Both the position numbers and the translations under genes were made by a program. This document shows, in pieces, positions 26,632 to 34,271 of a DNA stretch of 64,000 nucleotides. Origin of the DNA: Pseudonocardia cypriaca (lineage in GTDB: Bacteria > Actinomycetota > Actinomycetes > Mycobacteriales > Pseudonocardiaceae); assembly GCF_006717045.1 (NCBI RefSeq), contig NZ_VFPH01000001.1:1674001-1738000 (forward strand), read 5' to 3'. Position 1 is the stretch's first letter. Every line of letters starts with the position of its first letter. The notes under the pieces are model-generated. The model searched no databases. It was not told where the DNA came from and saw only the letters and a list, made by a program, of their open reading frames with translations.

Positions 26632-27484
26632 GTGGCGCCCGCGACCGCTCGTCGTCGAGGTCGACCTCGCCCACGGCGGCCGCTGGACGTCGTTGCGCAC
26701 CCCGGAGCGGGAGTGGCTGTGGCACCACCCCGATCCGGCGGTCGCGGCCGCGCGGGCGGCAGTCGCCCCCGGCGCCGCTTTCGTCGACGCGGGCGGGGTG
26801 GAGGAGTGCCTGCCCACCGTCCGCGGCGAGCCCGACCACGGTGCCGTCTGGTCCCGCCCCTGGTCCGACGCGGGCGTCGTCGCCGACGGGTTCCGGCTCG
26901 ACCGGCGGATCGGCGGCGACGGGGAGATCACCGTGGACTACACGATCACCGGCCCGCCGCGCGAGCCCGTCGTGCACGCGGTGCACGCCCTGCTCGACGT
27001 CTCGCCGGCGGCACGGCTGGACGCGCCGGGTGCCCGCACGGCACACCTGCTCGACCAGGGCGCCGTGGTGCGGTGGCCCTCCGGGCTCGACCGCCTCGGC
27101 CCCGACGACGGCACCGCCGTCGCTGCGGTGCTGCCCGGCTGCGCCGTGGCGACCGTGGTCGACGGCCCGGACGCGCTCGCCCTCACCTGGCGCGCCCCGT
27201 CCTGCTCGCTGCTGCTGTGGCGCAACCTGCGCGGCTGGCCGGACGGCGCGCCATACCGTTCGATCGGGGTGGAGCCGATGATCGGATCGGCCGCCACCCT
27301 CGCCGACCCCGGCGCCGGCGAGCCCGCGCGGCTCGACGCCGAGGGCGTTCTGCGCTGGCAGCTTCGGGTGAGGGCGTGGCGGTGGTCGGGCCCCGGCCGA
27401 CCCTCGGACTCCGTGGGACCCGGGTCACACGGGGGTGAGTGCGATGATCGGGGCTCGGACCCGAGCTGGAGGAGAACACCGTGA
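26624..27484 (+). CDS. Aldose 1-epimerase-like (galactose mutarotase fold) protein
   Basis: 286 residues beginning inside the alpha-galactosidase gene. The beta-rich sequence (WTSLRTPEREWLWHHPDP, GAAFVDAGGVEECLPTV, then SIGVEPMIGSAATLADP near the end) matches the galactose-mutarotase superfamily; Glu in GVEP is the usual catalytic-base position. It would equilibrate sugar anomers released by the hydrolases. The last 30 residues are low-complexity and may be read-through to a distant stop. End of the operon; the next start (27481) overlaps the stop. Confidence 0.72.
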   Translation: MPEWRPRPLVVEVDLAHGGRWTSLRTPEREWLWHHPDPAVAAARAAVAPGAAFVDAGGVEECLPTVRGEPDHGAVWSRPWSDAGVVADGFRLDRRIGGDGEITVDYTITGPPREPVVHAVHALLDVSPAARLDAPGARTAHLLDQGAVVRWPSGLDRLGPDDGTAVAAVLPGCAVATVVDGPDALALTWRAPSCSLLLWRNLRGWPDGAPYRSIGVEPMIGSAATLADPGAGEPARLDAEGVLRWQLRVRAWRWSGPGRPSDSVGPGSHGGECDDRGSDPSWRRTP

Positions 27485-28272
27485 CGCAGGACCGCCCCCT
27501 GTCGGAGTGGCAGAAGCTGCGGCTGACGTTCACCCGGAGATGGCGGGGCTCCGGCTTCTGGTACGGCCTCGCGATCGCGCTGATCTGGCCGTTCGCGATG
27601 TTCGGCACCAAGGTGAGCTGGCGCGGGGGCGAGCACATCCCGCGCTCCGGCGGAGCGCTGCTCGCGATCAACCACGTGTCGTTCGCCGACCCCATCTACA
27701 ACGTGGCGTTCACGATCTGCCACGGGCGGATGCCCCGGTTCCTCGCCAAGTCCGAGCTGTGGAGCACGCCGGTGGTGCGCTCGGTCCTCGGAGGCGGGCA
27801 GCACATCCCGGTCTACCGCGCCACGGTCCGCGCCAAGGACGCCTTCGGCGACGCGATCGCGGCGATCGAGCGCGGCGAGGTCGTCGCGTTCTACCCGGAG
27901 GGCACCTACACCGCCGACCCCGACGGCTGGCCCATGAAGGCCAAGAACGGCATCGGGCGGATCGCGCTGCTCACCGGCGCCCCGGTGATCCCCGTCGCGA
28001 ACTGGGGCACCCAGGACGTCCTGCCCCCCGGTACCGGCCGCCCGCGACTCTTCCCCAGGCGGCGGGTCACCGTGGTCGCCGGCCCGCCGGTCGACCTCTC
28101 GGCCTGGCTGGGCGGCCCCCGCACCCGCACCGCCCTGGACGGCGCGACCAACGCGATCATGGCCGACGTCACGCGGCTCGTGGCCGAGGTACGCGGTGAG
28201 ACCCCGCCCGAGGCCCCGTTCGACCCGGCGCGGGCGGGGACCCCGCTGAAGGACGAGCGGTCGGCCAGCTGA
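27481..28272 (+). CDS. 1-acyl-sn-glycerol-3-phosphate acyltransferase (PlsC family)
   Basis: 263 residues. The acyltransferase motif NHVSFADP (HX4D) near residue 62, a substrate motif YPEGTYTADPDG and the later VIPVANWGTQD are present; one hydrophobic helix precedes the catalytic domain. It transfers an acyl chain to lysophosphatidate at the membrane. GGAGGAG precedes the GTG. Although it overlaps the epimerase stop by 4 bp, its function is unrelated to sugars, so it may simply be co-transcribed. The C-terminal tail is disordered. Confidence 0.9.
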   Translation: MTQDRPLSEWQKLRLTFTRRWRGSGFWYGLAIALIWPFAMFGTKVSWRGGEHIPRSGGALLAINHVSFADPIYNVAFTICHGRMPRFLAKSELWSTPVVRSVLGGGQHIPVYRATVRAKDAFGDAIAAIERGEVVAFYPEGTYTADPDGWPMKAKNGIGRIALLTGAPVIPVANWGTQDVLPPGTGRPRLFPRRRVTVVAGPPVDLSAWLGGPRTRTALDGATNAIMADVTRLVAEVRGETPPEAPFDPARAGTPLKDERSAS

Positions 28273-28284
28273 CGGCTGGCAGGC

Positions 28285-28387
28285 TCTCCCACCGGGTCTT
28301 CATCGGCGCCACGTCCTATCCGGGCCGTCTCCCACCGGGCCTTTTCGGTGTCACGCCCGTCTAGGCACCTCTCCACCGGGCCTTCGG
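28285..28387. repeat. Three degenerate ~43-nt tandem units with hairpin cores
   Basis: Units begin at about 28285, 28328 and 28370, each opening TCTCC(C)ACCGGG and continuing with a CTT...CGG(T/C)G core; the third folds as CCACCG/CGGTGG around a six-base loop. Spacing is 43 and 42 nt. The block follows the acyltransferase stop and leads into a longer palindromic repeat, so it may also serve as terminator. Confidence 0.55.
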
Positions 28388-28468
28388 TGGCGCCGCGCAT
28401 CGTGCGGGGCCGCTCCTCACGCCTCAAGGGCGCTGCGCGTCGCTGCGCGATCGCTTCGCGCCCCTTGA
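28388..28468 (-). repeat. REP-like palindromic repeat, left copy (inverted relative to 30398-30478)
   Basis: About 81 bp; its reverse complement is about 88% identical by eye to 30398-30478. The core is self-complementary (TCAAGGGCGC ... GCGCCCCTTGA). The two copies flank the IS110-family element in opposite orientation. Similar GC-rich repeats also produce spurious Arg-rich reading frames here. Confidence 0.65.
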
Positions 28469-28552
28469 TGGGATGAAGGAGCGGGGCCTCCGCTCCTCGT
28501 GGCTCCCGGCTCATGCTCGGGGTGCTCACACCAACGATTTGAGGAGGCCCCT

Positions 28553-29656
28553 GTGAGCGAATCGTACGAGGGCAAGCAGGTCGTGGGAATTGACCTGCAC
28601 CGGCGGCGGTCGGTGCTGGTTCGCAAGACCGAGATGGGTGAGACGTTGGAGACGGTGCGGATCTCCAACGATCCGGAGTATCTGCGGCAGGTGATGGCCC
28701 GCGCCGGGGAGGCCCCGGAGGTGGTGCTGGAAGCGGCCTATGGCTGGTACTGGGCTGCGGACACCCTGGCCGAGTTGGGCGCGCACGTGCATTTGGCGCA
28801 TCCGCTGGGGGTGAAGATGTTCTGCTATCGGCGGGTGAAGAACGACGAGCGGGACGCGGGGGATCTGGCTGATCTGTTGCGGATGGGTCGGCTGCCCGAG
28901 GCGTGGATCGCGCCACCGGCCACCCGGGAGCTGCGTGGTTGGGTGCGGCATCGGGCCAAGCTGGTGGCGTTGCGCTCGAGCTTGAAATCCCAGGTCCACG
29001 CCGTGCTGGCCGAGGCCGGGGTGCAGGTGCCGATGAGTGATCTGTTCAGCCCGGGCGGGCAGCACTTGTTGGCCGCGGCCCGGCTGTCGGTCGAATCACG
29101 CGCTCGGGTCGACTCCGCGCTACGACTGATCATTAACGTGGACTTCGAGGTCGAGTTGTTCGCCAAGTTGGTCACCAACCGGCTGCGCGAACATCCCGGC
29201 TACCGGGCGATCCAGCAGATCCCCGGGGTCGGGCCCACCTTGGCCGCGGTGTTCGTCGCTGAGATCGGTGACGTCACCCGCTTCCCCGGACCCGCGCAGC
29301 TGGCCAGCTGGGCCGGGTTGACCCCGAAACACCATGAGTCCGACACCACCGTGCATCGCGGCCGGATCACCAAACAGGGTTCCCGGTTGGTGCGTTGGGC
29401 TGCGGTGGAGGCGGTGCAGCGGGTCGGCGAACACACCCGCACCGGTGCGGTCCGGGAGCGGGTCGCCGCCCGCCGCGGCCGCAACATCGGCGTCGTTGCC
29501 GCCGCCCGCGAGCTGGTCGAGCTGGTCTACTACGGCCTACGCGACGGGCACATCCGCCGGCTCACCCCGCCCCAACCCCACACCCCGCCCCAACCCCACA
29601 CCCCGCCACACATCCCGCCCCAGCCACACACCCCGCCCGGCAGATCGGCGGCATGA
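28553..29656 (+). CDS. IS110-family transposase (DEDD recombinase)
   Basis: 367 residues from a GTG preceded by GAGGAGG. The N-terminal DEDD RuvC-like domain shows Asp14 (GIDLH), Glu60 (VVLEAAYG), Asp98 and Asp101 (KNDERDAGD). The C-terminal Transposase_20 domain contains the helix-hairpin-helix IPGVGPTLAAVF and the family pattern LASWAGLTPKH, HRGRITKQGSRLVR. Enzymes of this family use an RNA encoded in the element's own non-coding end to choose donor and target. An unusual Pro/His-rich tail of about 25 residues (HTPPQP units) follows the last conserved helix. Confidence 0.93.
   Translation: MSESYEGKQVVGIDLHRRRSVLVRKTEMGETLETVRISNDPEYLRQVMARAGEAPEVVLEAAYGWYWAADTLAELGAHVHLAHPLGVKMFCYRRVKNDERDAGDLADLLRMGRLPEAWIAPPATRELRGWVRHRAKLVALRSSLKSQVHAVLAEAGVQVPMSDLFSPGGQHLLAAARLSVESRARVDSALRLIINVDFEVELFAKLVTNRLREHPGYRAIQQIPGVGPTLAAVFVAEIGDVTRFPGPAQLASWAGLTPKHHESDTTVHRGRITKQGSRLVRWAAVEAVQRVGEHTRTGAVRERVAARRGRNIGVVAAARELVELVYYGLRDGHIRRLTPPQPHTPPQPHTPPHIPPQPHTPPGRSAA
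29566..29638 (+). repeat. 18-nt tandem repeat inside the transposase 3' end
   Basis: Two identical 18-nt units (CCGCCCCAACCCCACACC) followed by two degenerate ones encode the PPQPHT-like tail of the transposase. The tract is C/A-only on the plus strand, unlike the rest of the gene, and looks like slippage expansion. Confidence 0.75.
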
Positions 29657-30118
29657 GCCGGCCGCCAACCGAGGTGGGCGCCGGTCGCACGGGTCATGAC
29701 CCCCGTCCCAGCGCAAGATCACAGCGCGCAAGATCACAGCGCACGATCACGGCGCCGGGAACCACGGCGTGGTCGCCCCCTTGATTGACCCCGCTCACCG
29801 CGAACCCGTCGCAGCACTCCATGCCCAACGGGCGAAGGGATGACCGACAGCCCTCAACCGGGCCTGTCCACCGCCGGGGCACCGGCACTGGAGCACGCAC
29901 CCGACCCTCGATCACCCGACCCCCGGGAGCCGCGAGACCACCCCCTTTTCTCCACCCTTGAACAGCGTGCGCCGCCCGGCGTCGGCATCAAGGACCTGCG
30001 GCCGCTACGCGGTCGACCCTCCGGGCCGATCCTTGACCCCGACGCCTCAGCCCGCCGCGCCCAAGAACAGGCCGGAGAACCGAGAAGAAAGATCAGCAGC
30101 CGCAACCGCGGGTTGACC
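29657..30118 (+). other. Non-coding right part of the IS110 element; candidate guide-RNA region
   Basis: 462 bp with no convincing gene. It holds a perfect palindrome GGGTCATGACCC (29691-29702), three tandem AGCGC...GATCAC units (29710-29750) and small stems such as CCAC-GGC-GTGG. IS1111-type relatives encode their targeting RNA downstream of the transposase and IS110-type ones upstream; the longer space is downstream here. Location of any RNA is inference. Confidence 0.35.
29710..29750 (+). repeat. Three tandem 13-15-nt repeats
   Basis: AGCGCAAGATCAC (29710-29722), AGCGCGCAAGATCAC (29723-29737) and AGCGCACGATCAC (29738-29750) lie head to tail 54 bp after the transposase stop. They could be protein- or RNA-recognised repeats of the element end, or slippage products. 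Confidence 0.7.
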
Positions 30119-30137
30119 GGCCCCGCTCCTTCAGGGA

Positions 30138-30400
30138 TGACCCGTGAGCCTCTGCGACCCCTTCAGGCCCGCTTCGCGGGCAGGCGGTGGGCCTGCCCTC
30201 TTGGCGCGCGGCGCCACCGAAGGCTGATCTCACCCCACGATCGAGGCTTCGCCCCCGTGGAAACGGGCAAAACGGCCGGGAGTGTGCGAGAGCAAGGAGA
30301 CGCCCGAGACCGGCCTCCTGGCGGCGCCGCGCGCCGAAGGGGCAGGCACGGGGCCTGCCCGCGAAGCGGGCCGGAAGGGGCCGCAGAGGCTCGCAGGTCA
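30138..30400. repeat. 80-bp imperfect inverted repeat with ~100-bp spacer
   Basis: 30138-30217 and the reverse complement of 30321-30400 match at 68 of 80 positions by eye. Both arms contain GCCCGCTTCGCGGGC-type mini-hairpins. Transcription through it would give a very stable long hairpin. It lies between the IS element and the desaturase gene; no coding role is supported. Confidence 0.75.
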
Positions 30401-30490
30401 AGGGTCGCGGTAGCGATCGCGGAGCGACGCGCAGCGCCCTTGAGCTGGGAGGGGCGGCCCCGCACAATGCGCGGCGCCGCCAGGAGGCCG
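30311..30490. repeat. Perfect 22-bp inverted repeat bounding a 180-bp segment
   Basis: 30311-30332 is the exact reverse complement of 30469-30490 (arms begin CGGCCTCCTGG and end CCAGGAGGCCG). The segment it bounds contains one arm of the 80-bp inverted repeat and most of the second REP-like copy, so the unit resembles a small non-autonomous element (MITE/REPIN-like). It ends 23 bp from the desaturase stop. Confidence 0.7.
30398..30478 (+). repeat. REP-like palindromic repeat, right copy
   Basis: Inverted partner of 28388-28468, about 88% identical by eye, sharing AGCGACGCGCAGCGCCCTTG and GCGGCCCCGCAC. Flanks the IS110-family element on the far side. Confidence 0.65.
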
Positions 30491-30512
30491 TGAGAAGCTG
30501 GCGCTGGGCGGC

Positions 30513-31463
30513 TCAGGCGGCGCGGGCCAGCTTCTCCAGCCGCCGCTGGGTGGGCCAGCGCACGGAGTGGGCCCAGCCCAGCTTCTCGAACGCCCAGATG
30601 ACCCGCGCCGAGATGTCGACCTGTCCGCGCTGGACGCCGTGGCGGGCGCAGGTGGGGTCGGCGTGGTGCAGGTTGTGCCAGGATTCGCCGAAGCTGAGGA
30701 CGGCGAGCGGCCAGACGTTGCGGGAGTGGTCGCGGGCGGCAAACGGCTGGTCGCCGATCATGTGGCAGATCGAGTTGATCGACCACGTGACGTGGTGGAG
30801 CAGCCCGACGCGCACGAGCCCGGCCCAGAAGAACGCGGTGAGCGCGCCCCACCAGGACCAGCTGAGCAGCCCGCCGAGGGCCGCCGGGACGAGCAGGGTG
30901 GCCACCGACCAGGTGACGAACAGCCGGTCGACCCGGAGGATGTCGCGGTCGGCGAGCAGGTCGGGGGTGAAGCGCTCGCGGTTGGTCTGGTCGCGGTCGA
31001 ACAGCCACCCCATGTGGGAGTGCCAGAAGCCCTTGGCGAGGGCGGCCGGGCCCGTGCCGAACAGCCACGGCGAGTGCGGGTCGCCCTCCTTGTCGGAGAA
31101 GGCGTGGTGGCGGCGGTGGTCGGCCACCCAGGTGATGACCGGGCCCTGCATGGCGAGGCTGCCGGCCAGCGCGAGCGCGATGCGCAGCGGCCGCTTCGCC
31201 TTGAACGAGCCGTGGGTGAAGTAGCGGTGGTAGCCGACCGTGATGCCGAGCCCGCTCGTGACGTAGAAGACCAGGGCGATCGCGATGTCGATCCAGGTGA
31301 GTCCCCATCCCCAGGCGAAGGGGATCGCGGCGACGAGCGCGGCGAGGGGGAGGATCACGAAGACGTAGACGCTGATCTGCGGCGCGAGCCCGCGCCTGCC
31401 TTCCAGGATCGGCCGAGCCGATCCGGTGGAACGAGTGGGGGTATCGGCCACGGTCATGGGCAT
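30513..31463 (-). CDS. Acyl-CoA/fatty-acid delta-9 desaturase
   Basis: 316 residues with the three histidine boxes of membrane di-iron desaturases: HRYFTH, HRRHH and HNLHH, between hydrophobic pairs. It introduces a double bond into acyl chains of membrane lipids. Start ATG 31463 follows GAGGTGC; ATG 31457 is an alternative only two codons in. A possible -10 (TAAGGT on the minus strand, 31496-31491) and an inverted repeat at 31497-31514 lie upstream, suggesting transcriptional control by membrane fluidity or acyl-CoA. Confidence 0.93.
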   Translation of the reverse strand: MPMTVADTPTRSTGSARPILEGRRGLAPQISVYVFVILPLAALVAAIPFAWGWGLTWIDIAIALVFYVTSGLGITVGYHRYFTHGSFKAKRPLRIALALAGSLAMQGPVITWVADHRRHHAFSDKEGDPHSPWLFGTGPAALAKGFWHSHMGWLFDRDQTNRERFTPDLLADRDILRVDRLFVTWSVATLLVPAALGGLLSWSWWGALTAFFWAGLVRVGLLHHVTWSINSICHMIGDQPFAARDHSRNVWPLAVLSFGESWHNLHHADPTCARHGVQRGQVDISARVIWAFEKLGWAHSVRWPTQRRLEKLARAA

Positions 31464-31490
31464 GCACCTCGCGACGTCGAAGAAAGGGTT

Positions 31491-31514
31491 ACCTTACCTG
31501 GACTGTGTACCAGG
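31491..31514 (-). promoter_or_regulatory. Desaturase promoter/operator candidate
   Basis: On the minus strand TAAGGT (31496-31491) fits the actinobacterial TANNNT -10 pattern. Directly upstream an inverted repeat CCTGG-N8-CCAGG (31497-31514) overlaps the -10/-35 spacer, a typical repressor position. Confidence 0.4.
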
Positions 31515-31536
31515 CGTACGTCGATCGGGGTACCCG

Positions 31537-32910
31537 CTAGAGATCCAGACCGAGCAGTGCGTTTTCCACCACCTCCGGCAGCGCCGGGTGGATCCAGTAC
31601 TGGCCGGTGGCCATCTCGCGGGCGCCGAGGCCGAACGACATCGCCTGGATGAGGGGCTGGATCACGGTGGACGCCTGCGCGCCCATCACGTGCGCTCCCA
31701 GGAGCCGCCCGGTCCCGCGCTCTGCGAGCACCTTGCAGAACCCCGTGGTGTCCTCCATCGCCCACCCGTAGGCGACATCGCCGTACTCCTGCACCGCCGC
31801 GGTGTAGTCGAGGTTCCGGTCGCGGCACTCCGCCTCGGTCAGCCCGACCGCCGCGATCTGGGGGTCGGTGAAGACGGCGGCGGGCACGAACCGGTGGTCG
31901 CTGCTCCGCGGCGCACCGGGGTGCAGCAGGTTGTGCGCCACCACCTTCGCCTCGTGGTTGGCCACGTGCTTGAGCTGGTGGTCGGAGCTGACGTCGCCGA
32001 GGGCGAAGATCCCGTCGACGGCGGTGCGCTGCTCCGCGTCGACGACGATCCGGCCGTCGGGGTGGGTGGTGACGCCGGTGCGGTCGAGGTCGAGCCGGTC
32101 GCTGTTGGGGCGCCGTCCGGTGGCGACGAGCAGCAGGTCGCCGCGCACGGACGTGCCGTCGGCCAGGTCGAGGGCGATGTCGCCGTGGCGCCCGCGGACG
32201 CCCATGACCTCGTTGCCGAGGTGGACGTCCCACCGGGCCTGGGCGATCTCGGTGAAGCGCTCGCAGACGGTCTCGTCCTGGTGGCGCAGCACGGTGCTGC
32301 GCCCGACGATCGACACCTTCGCCCCGAGTGCGGAGAACACGTGCGCGAACTCGACCCCGATGTAGCCGCTGCCGAGGATCACGACGTGCTCGGGGAGCGC
32401 GTCGATCCGCATGACGGTGTCGGACGTCTCGTACGGCACGCCCGCCGCCGTGACGACGTCCGGGATCACCGGACGGCTCCCGGCGGCCAGCACGATCTTC
32501 TCCGCGGTGAACGCGTCGGTGCCGGACCCGTCGGTGCGGGCGACGGCCAGCTCCTTGTGGCCGGTGAAGCGCGCGTGGCCCTCGTAGACGGTGACGTTCG
32601 GGCTGCGGTCCACCCGGTACTCGCGCCCACCGACGGAGATGGGGTCGATGCGGCCGAAGATGCGGTCGCGGATGTCGGTCCAGCGGACCTTGTCCACCGT
32701 GGCGTCCACGCCGAAACGGCTCGCGTGCCGGACGACCTGCGCCACCTCGGCGGCGTAGACGTACATCTTCGTGGGGATGCAGCCGACGTTCAGGCAGGTG
32801 CCGCCGAAGACGCCGTGCTCGACGAGCGCGACGTCGAGGTGCGCGAACCGATCGTCGACGATCGAGTTGCCCGATCCGGTTCCGATGACGACGAGGTCGT
32901 GGTGGCGCAC
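31537..32910 (-). CDS. mtr: Mycothione reductase
   Basis: 457 residues, a class I pyridine nucleotide-disulfide oxidoreductase. The redox-active disulfide is in GGTCLNVGCIPTK (near 38-50), the NADPH site in VILGSGYIGVEFAHVF, the second FAD motif in VDGIFALGDVSSDHQL, and the C-terminal catalytic His in HPALPEVVEN. It keeps mycothiol, the actinobacterial glutathione substitute, reduced with NADPH. GTG start. It sits near map as in mycobacteria. Confidence 0.93.
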   Translation of the reverse strand: MRHHDLVVIGTGSGNSIVDDRFAHLDVALVEHGVFGGTCLNVGCIPTKMYVYAAEVAQVVRHASRFGVDATVDKVRWTDIRDRIFGRIDPISVGGREYRVDRSPNVTVYEGHARFTGHKELAVARTDGSGTDAFTAEKIVLAAGSRPVIPDVVTAAGVPYETSDTVMRIDALPEHVVILGSGYIGVEFAHVFSALGAKVSIVGRSTVLRHQDETVCERFTEIAQARWDVHLGNEVMGVRGRHGDIALDLADGTSVRGDLLLVATGRRPNSDRLDLDRTGVTTHPDGRIVVDAEQRTAVDGIFALGDVSSDHQLKHVANHEAKVVAHNLLHPGAPRSSDHRFVPAAVFTDPQIAAVGLTEAECRDRNLDYTAAVQEYGDVAYGWAMEDTTGFCKVLAERGTGRLLGAHVMGAQASTVIQPLIQAMSFGLGAREMATGQYWIHPALPEVVENALLGLDL

Positions 32911-32919
32911 GCTCCCAAC

Positions 32920-33663
32920 CTACGTGCCGGTTCGGGAGAAGTGGTGCCGGTCCACCGGGGAGGTCCAGTGCCCGCCCCACTTCCAGCCGATGCGCGCGAA
33001 CGCGGCGACCACCGGCCCGCCGCCGGAGATCATGCCCGGCAGGTCGCGGTCGCGATCCAGGTACGCCGAGGCGAGCTCGGGCAGCACGAGGTCACCCTTG
33101 CTGTAGGGGTTCTGGAACGGGTTGACGTCCACGGCGAGGCCGAGGGCGTGCGCCGACCAGCGCGTGAGGCCGACGGCGGGCCGGCAGACGAACGCGGTGG
33201 TGTTGTTGTCGTCGCCGGTGGGCGGGGCGGTCAGTTCGGCAGGCTCGACGACCCGCATCTCCTCGATGGGGAAGTCGGCCGCGTAGAGGTCGCCGAACAC
33301 GGTCGCGACGTCGTCCGCGACCGTCGCGGCGACGATGAGCTCACCGGTGTGCGCGCCGCCGTCGAAGCCGCGGAAGGTGACGGTGACGTACCGCAGGTCC
33401 GCCGCTCGGACCGGGCACTCCGGCTTCCACGTGGAGCGGGCGAGGACGTCGTCGGGGACCGGCCCGACCGTGGAGACGAACCTCCCGTCCGCGGGCGGCG
33501 GGAGGATGTCGCGGGTGGGGAGCCTGCGGTCCACGAGGTCGGGCGGGGTGGGCTGGGCCACGCCGTACCCGTCGGGGCGCAGGGGGAGCGGGGGTCGCTC
33601 GGCGGCCGTCGCGGGCATGCCGACCAGTGTGGCTGCCACGGCGACGATCACGTATCTGAGCAC
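32920..33663 (-). CDS. Exported M15-family metallopeptidase-like protein
   Basis: 247 residues from a GTG that opens a signal peptide (YVIVAVAATLVGMPATAAE). The C-terminal domain has the M15 zinc signature SAHALGLAVDVNP and a downstream DRHHF, as in VanY/peptidoglycan L,D- or D,D-carboxypeptidases of the M15_4 group. It probably trims peptidoglycan stems outside the cell. It lies 9 bp downstream of nothing on its own strand but directly upstream of mtr, and is divergent from a GNAT gene (60 bp apart). Confidence 0.82.
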   Translation of the reverse strand: MLRYVIVAVAATLVGMPATAAERPPLPLRPDGYGVAQPTPPDLVDRRLPTRDILPPPADGRFVSTVGPVPDDVLARSTWKPECPVRAADLRYVTVTFRGFDGGAHTGELIVAATVADDVATVFGDLYAADFPIEEMRVVEPAELTAPPTGDDNNTTAFVCRPAVGLTRWSAHALGLAVDVNPFQNPYSKGDLVLPELASAYLDRDRDLPGMISGGGPVVAAFARIGWKWGGHWTSPVDRHHFSRTGT

Positions 33664-33723
33664 CCGCCGAGCCTCGCACGCCCGCTGGCGGCGGGCGCTC
33701 ACCCGATCTGGTAGGCAGTCGGG

Positions 33724-34182
33724 ATGAGCAGTGAGACGGAGACGGCCACCCTGCACCGCGCGTGGGCGGCGGACCTGCCACCGAGCACGCTCTACGAGCT
33801 GATGCGGCTGCGGGTCGACGTCTTCGTCGTGGAGCAGGCCTGCCCGTACGCGGAGCTCGACGGGCGTGATCTCGAGGACGGGACGCGGCACTTCTGGCTG
33901 GGCGGCGACGGCAAGCCGGAGCCCGTGCTCGGATACCTGCGGCTGCTGTGCGAGCCGAGCGGTGAGTTCCGGATCGGCCGGCTGTGCACCGCCCGCTCGG
34001 TACGCGGGCGGGGGCTGGGCCGTCAGCTGATGGAGGCGGCGCTGGCCGAGGTCGGCGACCGCCCCTGCGTGCTGGACGCCCAGGAGCACCTGACGGGCTT
34101 CTACCGCCCGTTCGGCTTCCGTCAGGTGGGCGAGTCCTACGACTGGGACGGGGTGGCGCACGTCCCCATGCGCCGGGACTGA
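33724..34182 (+). CDS. ElaA-type GNAT acetyltransferase
   Basis: 152 residues of the ElaA subgroup: LYELMRLRVDVFVVEQACPY near the start, the acetyl-CoA loop RIGRLCTARSVRGRGLGRQL, then AQEHLTGFYRPFGFRQVGE and the terminal HVPMRR. Substrate unknown. It matches Rv2851c in the mycobacterial order (from memory). Confidence 0.9.
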   Translation: MSSETETATLHRAWAADLPPSTLYELMRLRVDVFVVEQACPYAELDGRDLEDGTRHFWLGGDGKPEPVLGYLRLLCEPSGEFRIGRLCTARSVRGRGLGRQLMEAALAEVGDRPCVLDAQEHLTGFYRPFGFRQVGESYDWDGVAHVPMRRD

Positions 34183-34271
34183 GTCCAAGATCGCAGGACG
34201 TCGCGTGAAGGACGCCGTTGCGGGATACTCACGGGTGGTCACGAAGAGTGTCGAGCGAGCGAGGTGACCGC

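Larger units (their letters stand above)
28474..30133 (+). mobile_element. IS110-family insertion element (boundaries tentative)
   Basis: The transposase gene lies at 28553-29656. Perfect 15-bp inverted copies of TGAAGGAGCGGGGCC occur at 28474-28488 and, reversed, at 30119-30133; these are the best visible limits, giving about 1.66 kb with 64 bp of non-coding DNA inside the left copy and 462 bp inside the right. IS110-group elements lack true terminal repeats and IS1111-group elements have subterminal ones, so these could instead be the arms of a palindromic target split by the insertion. No target duplication can be demonstrated without an empty site. Confidence 0.5.

Noticed and set aside
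28285..28387. Possible CRISPR array
   Set aside because: Only three degenerate units with no spacer-repeat division and no cas genes.
29840..30493. 217-codon open frame downstream of the transposase
   Set aside because: It runs straight through the inverted repeats, has an Arg/Pro/Gly composition caused by GC-rich palindromes and no ribosome site; the same spurious peptide appears from the other REP-like copy.
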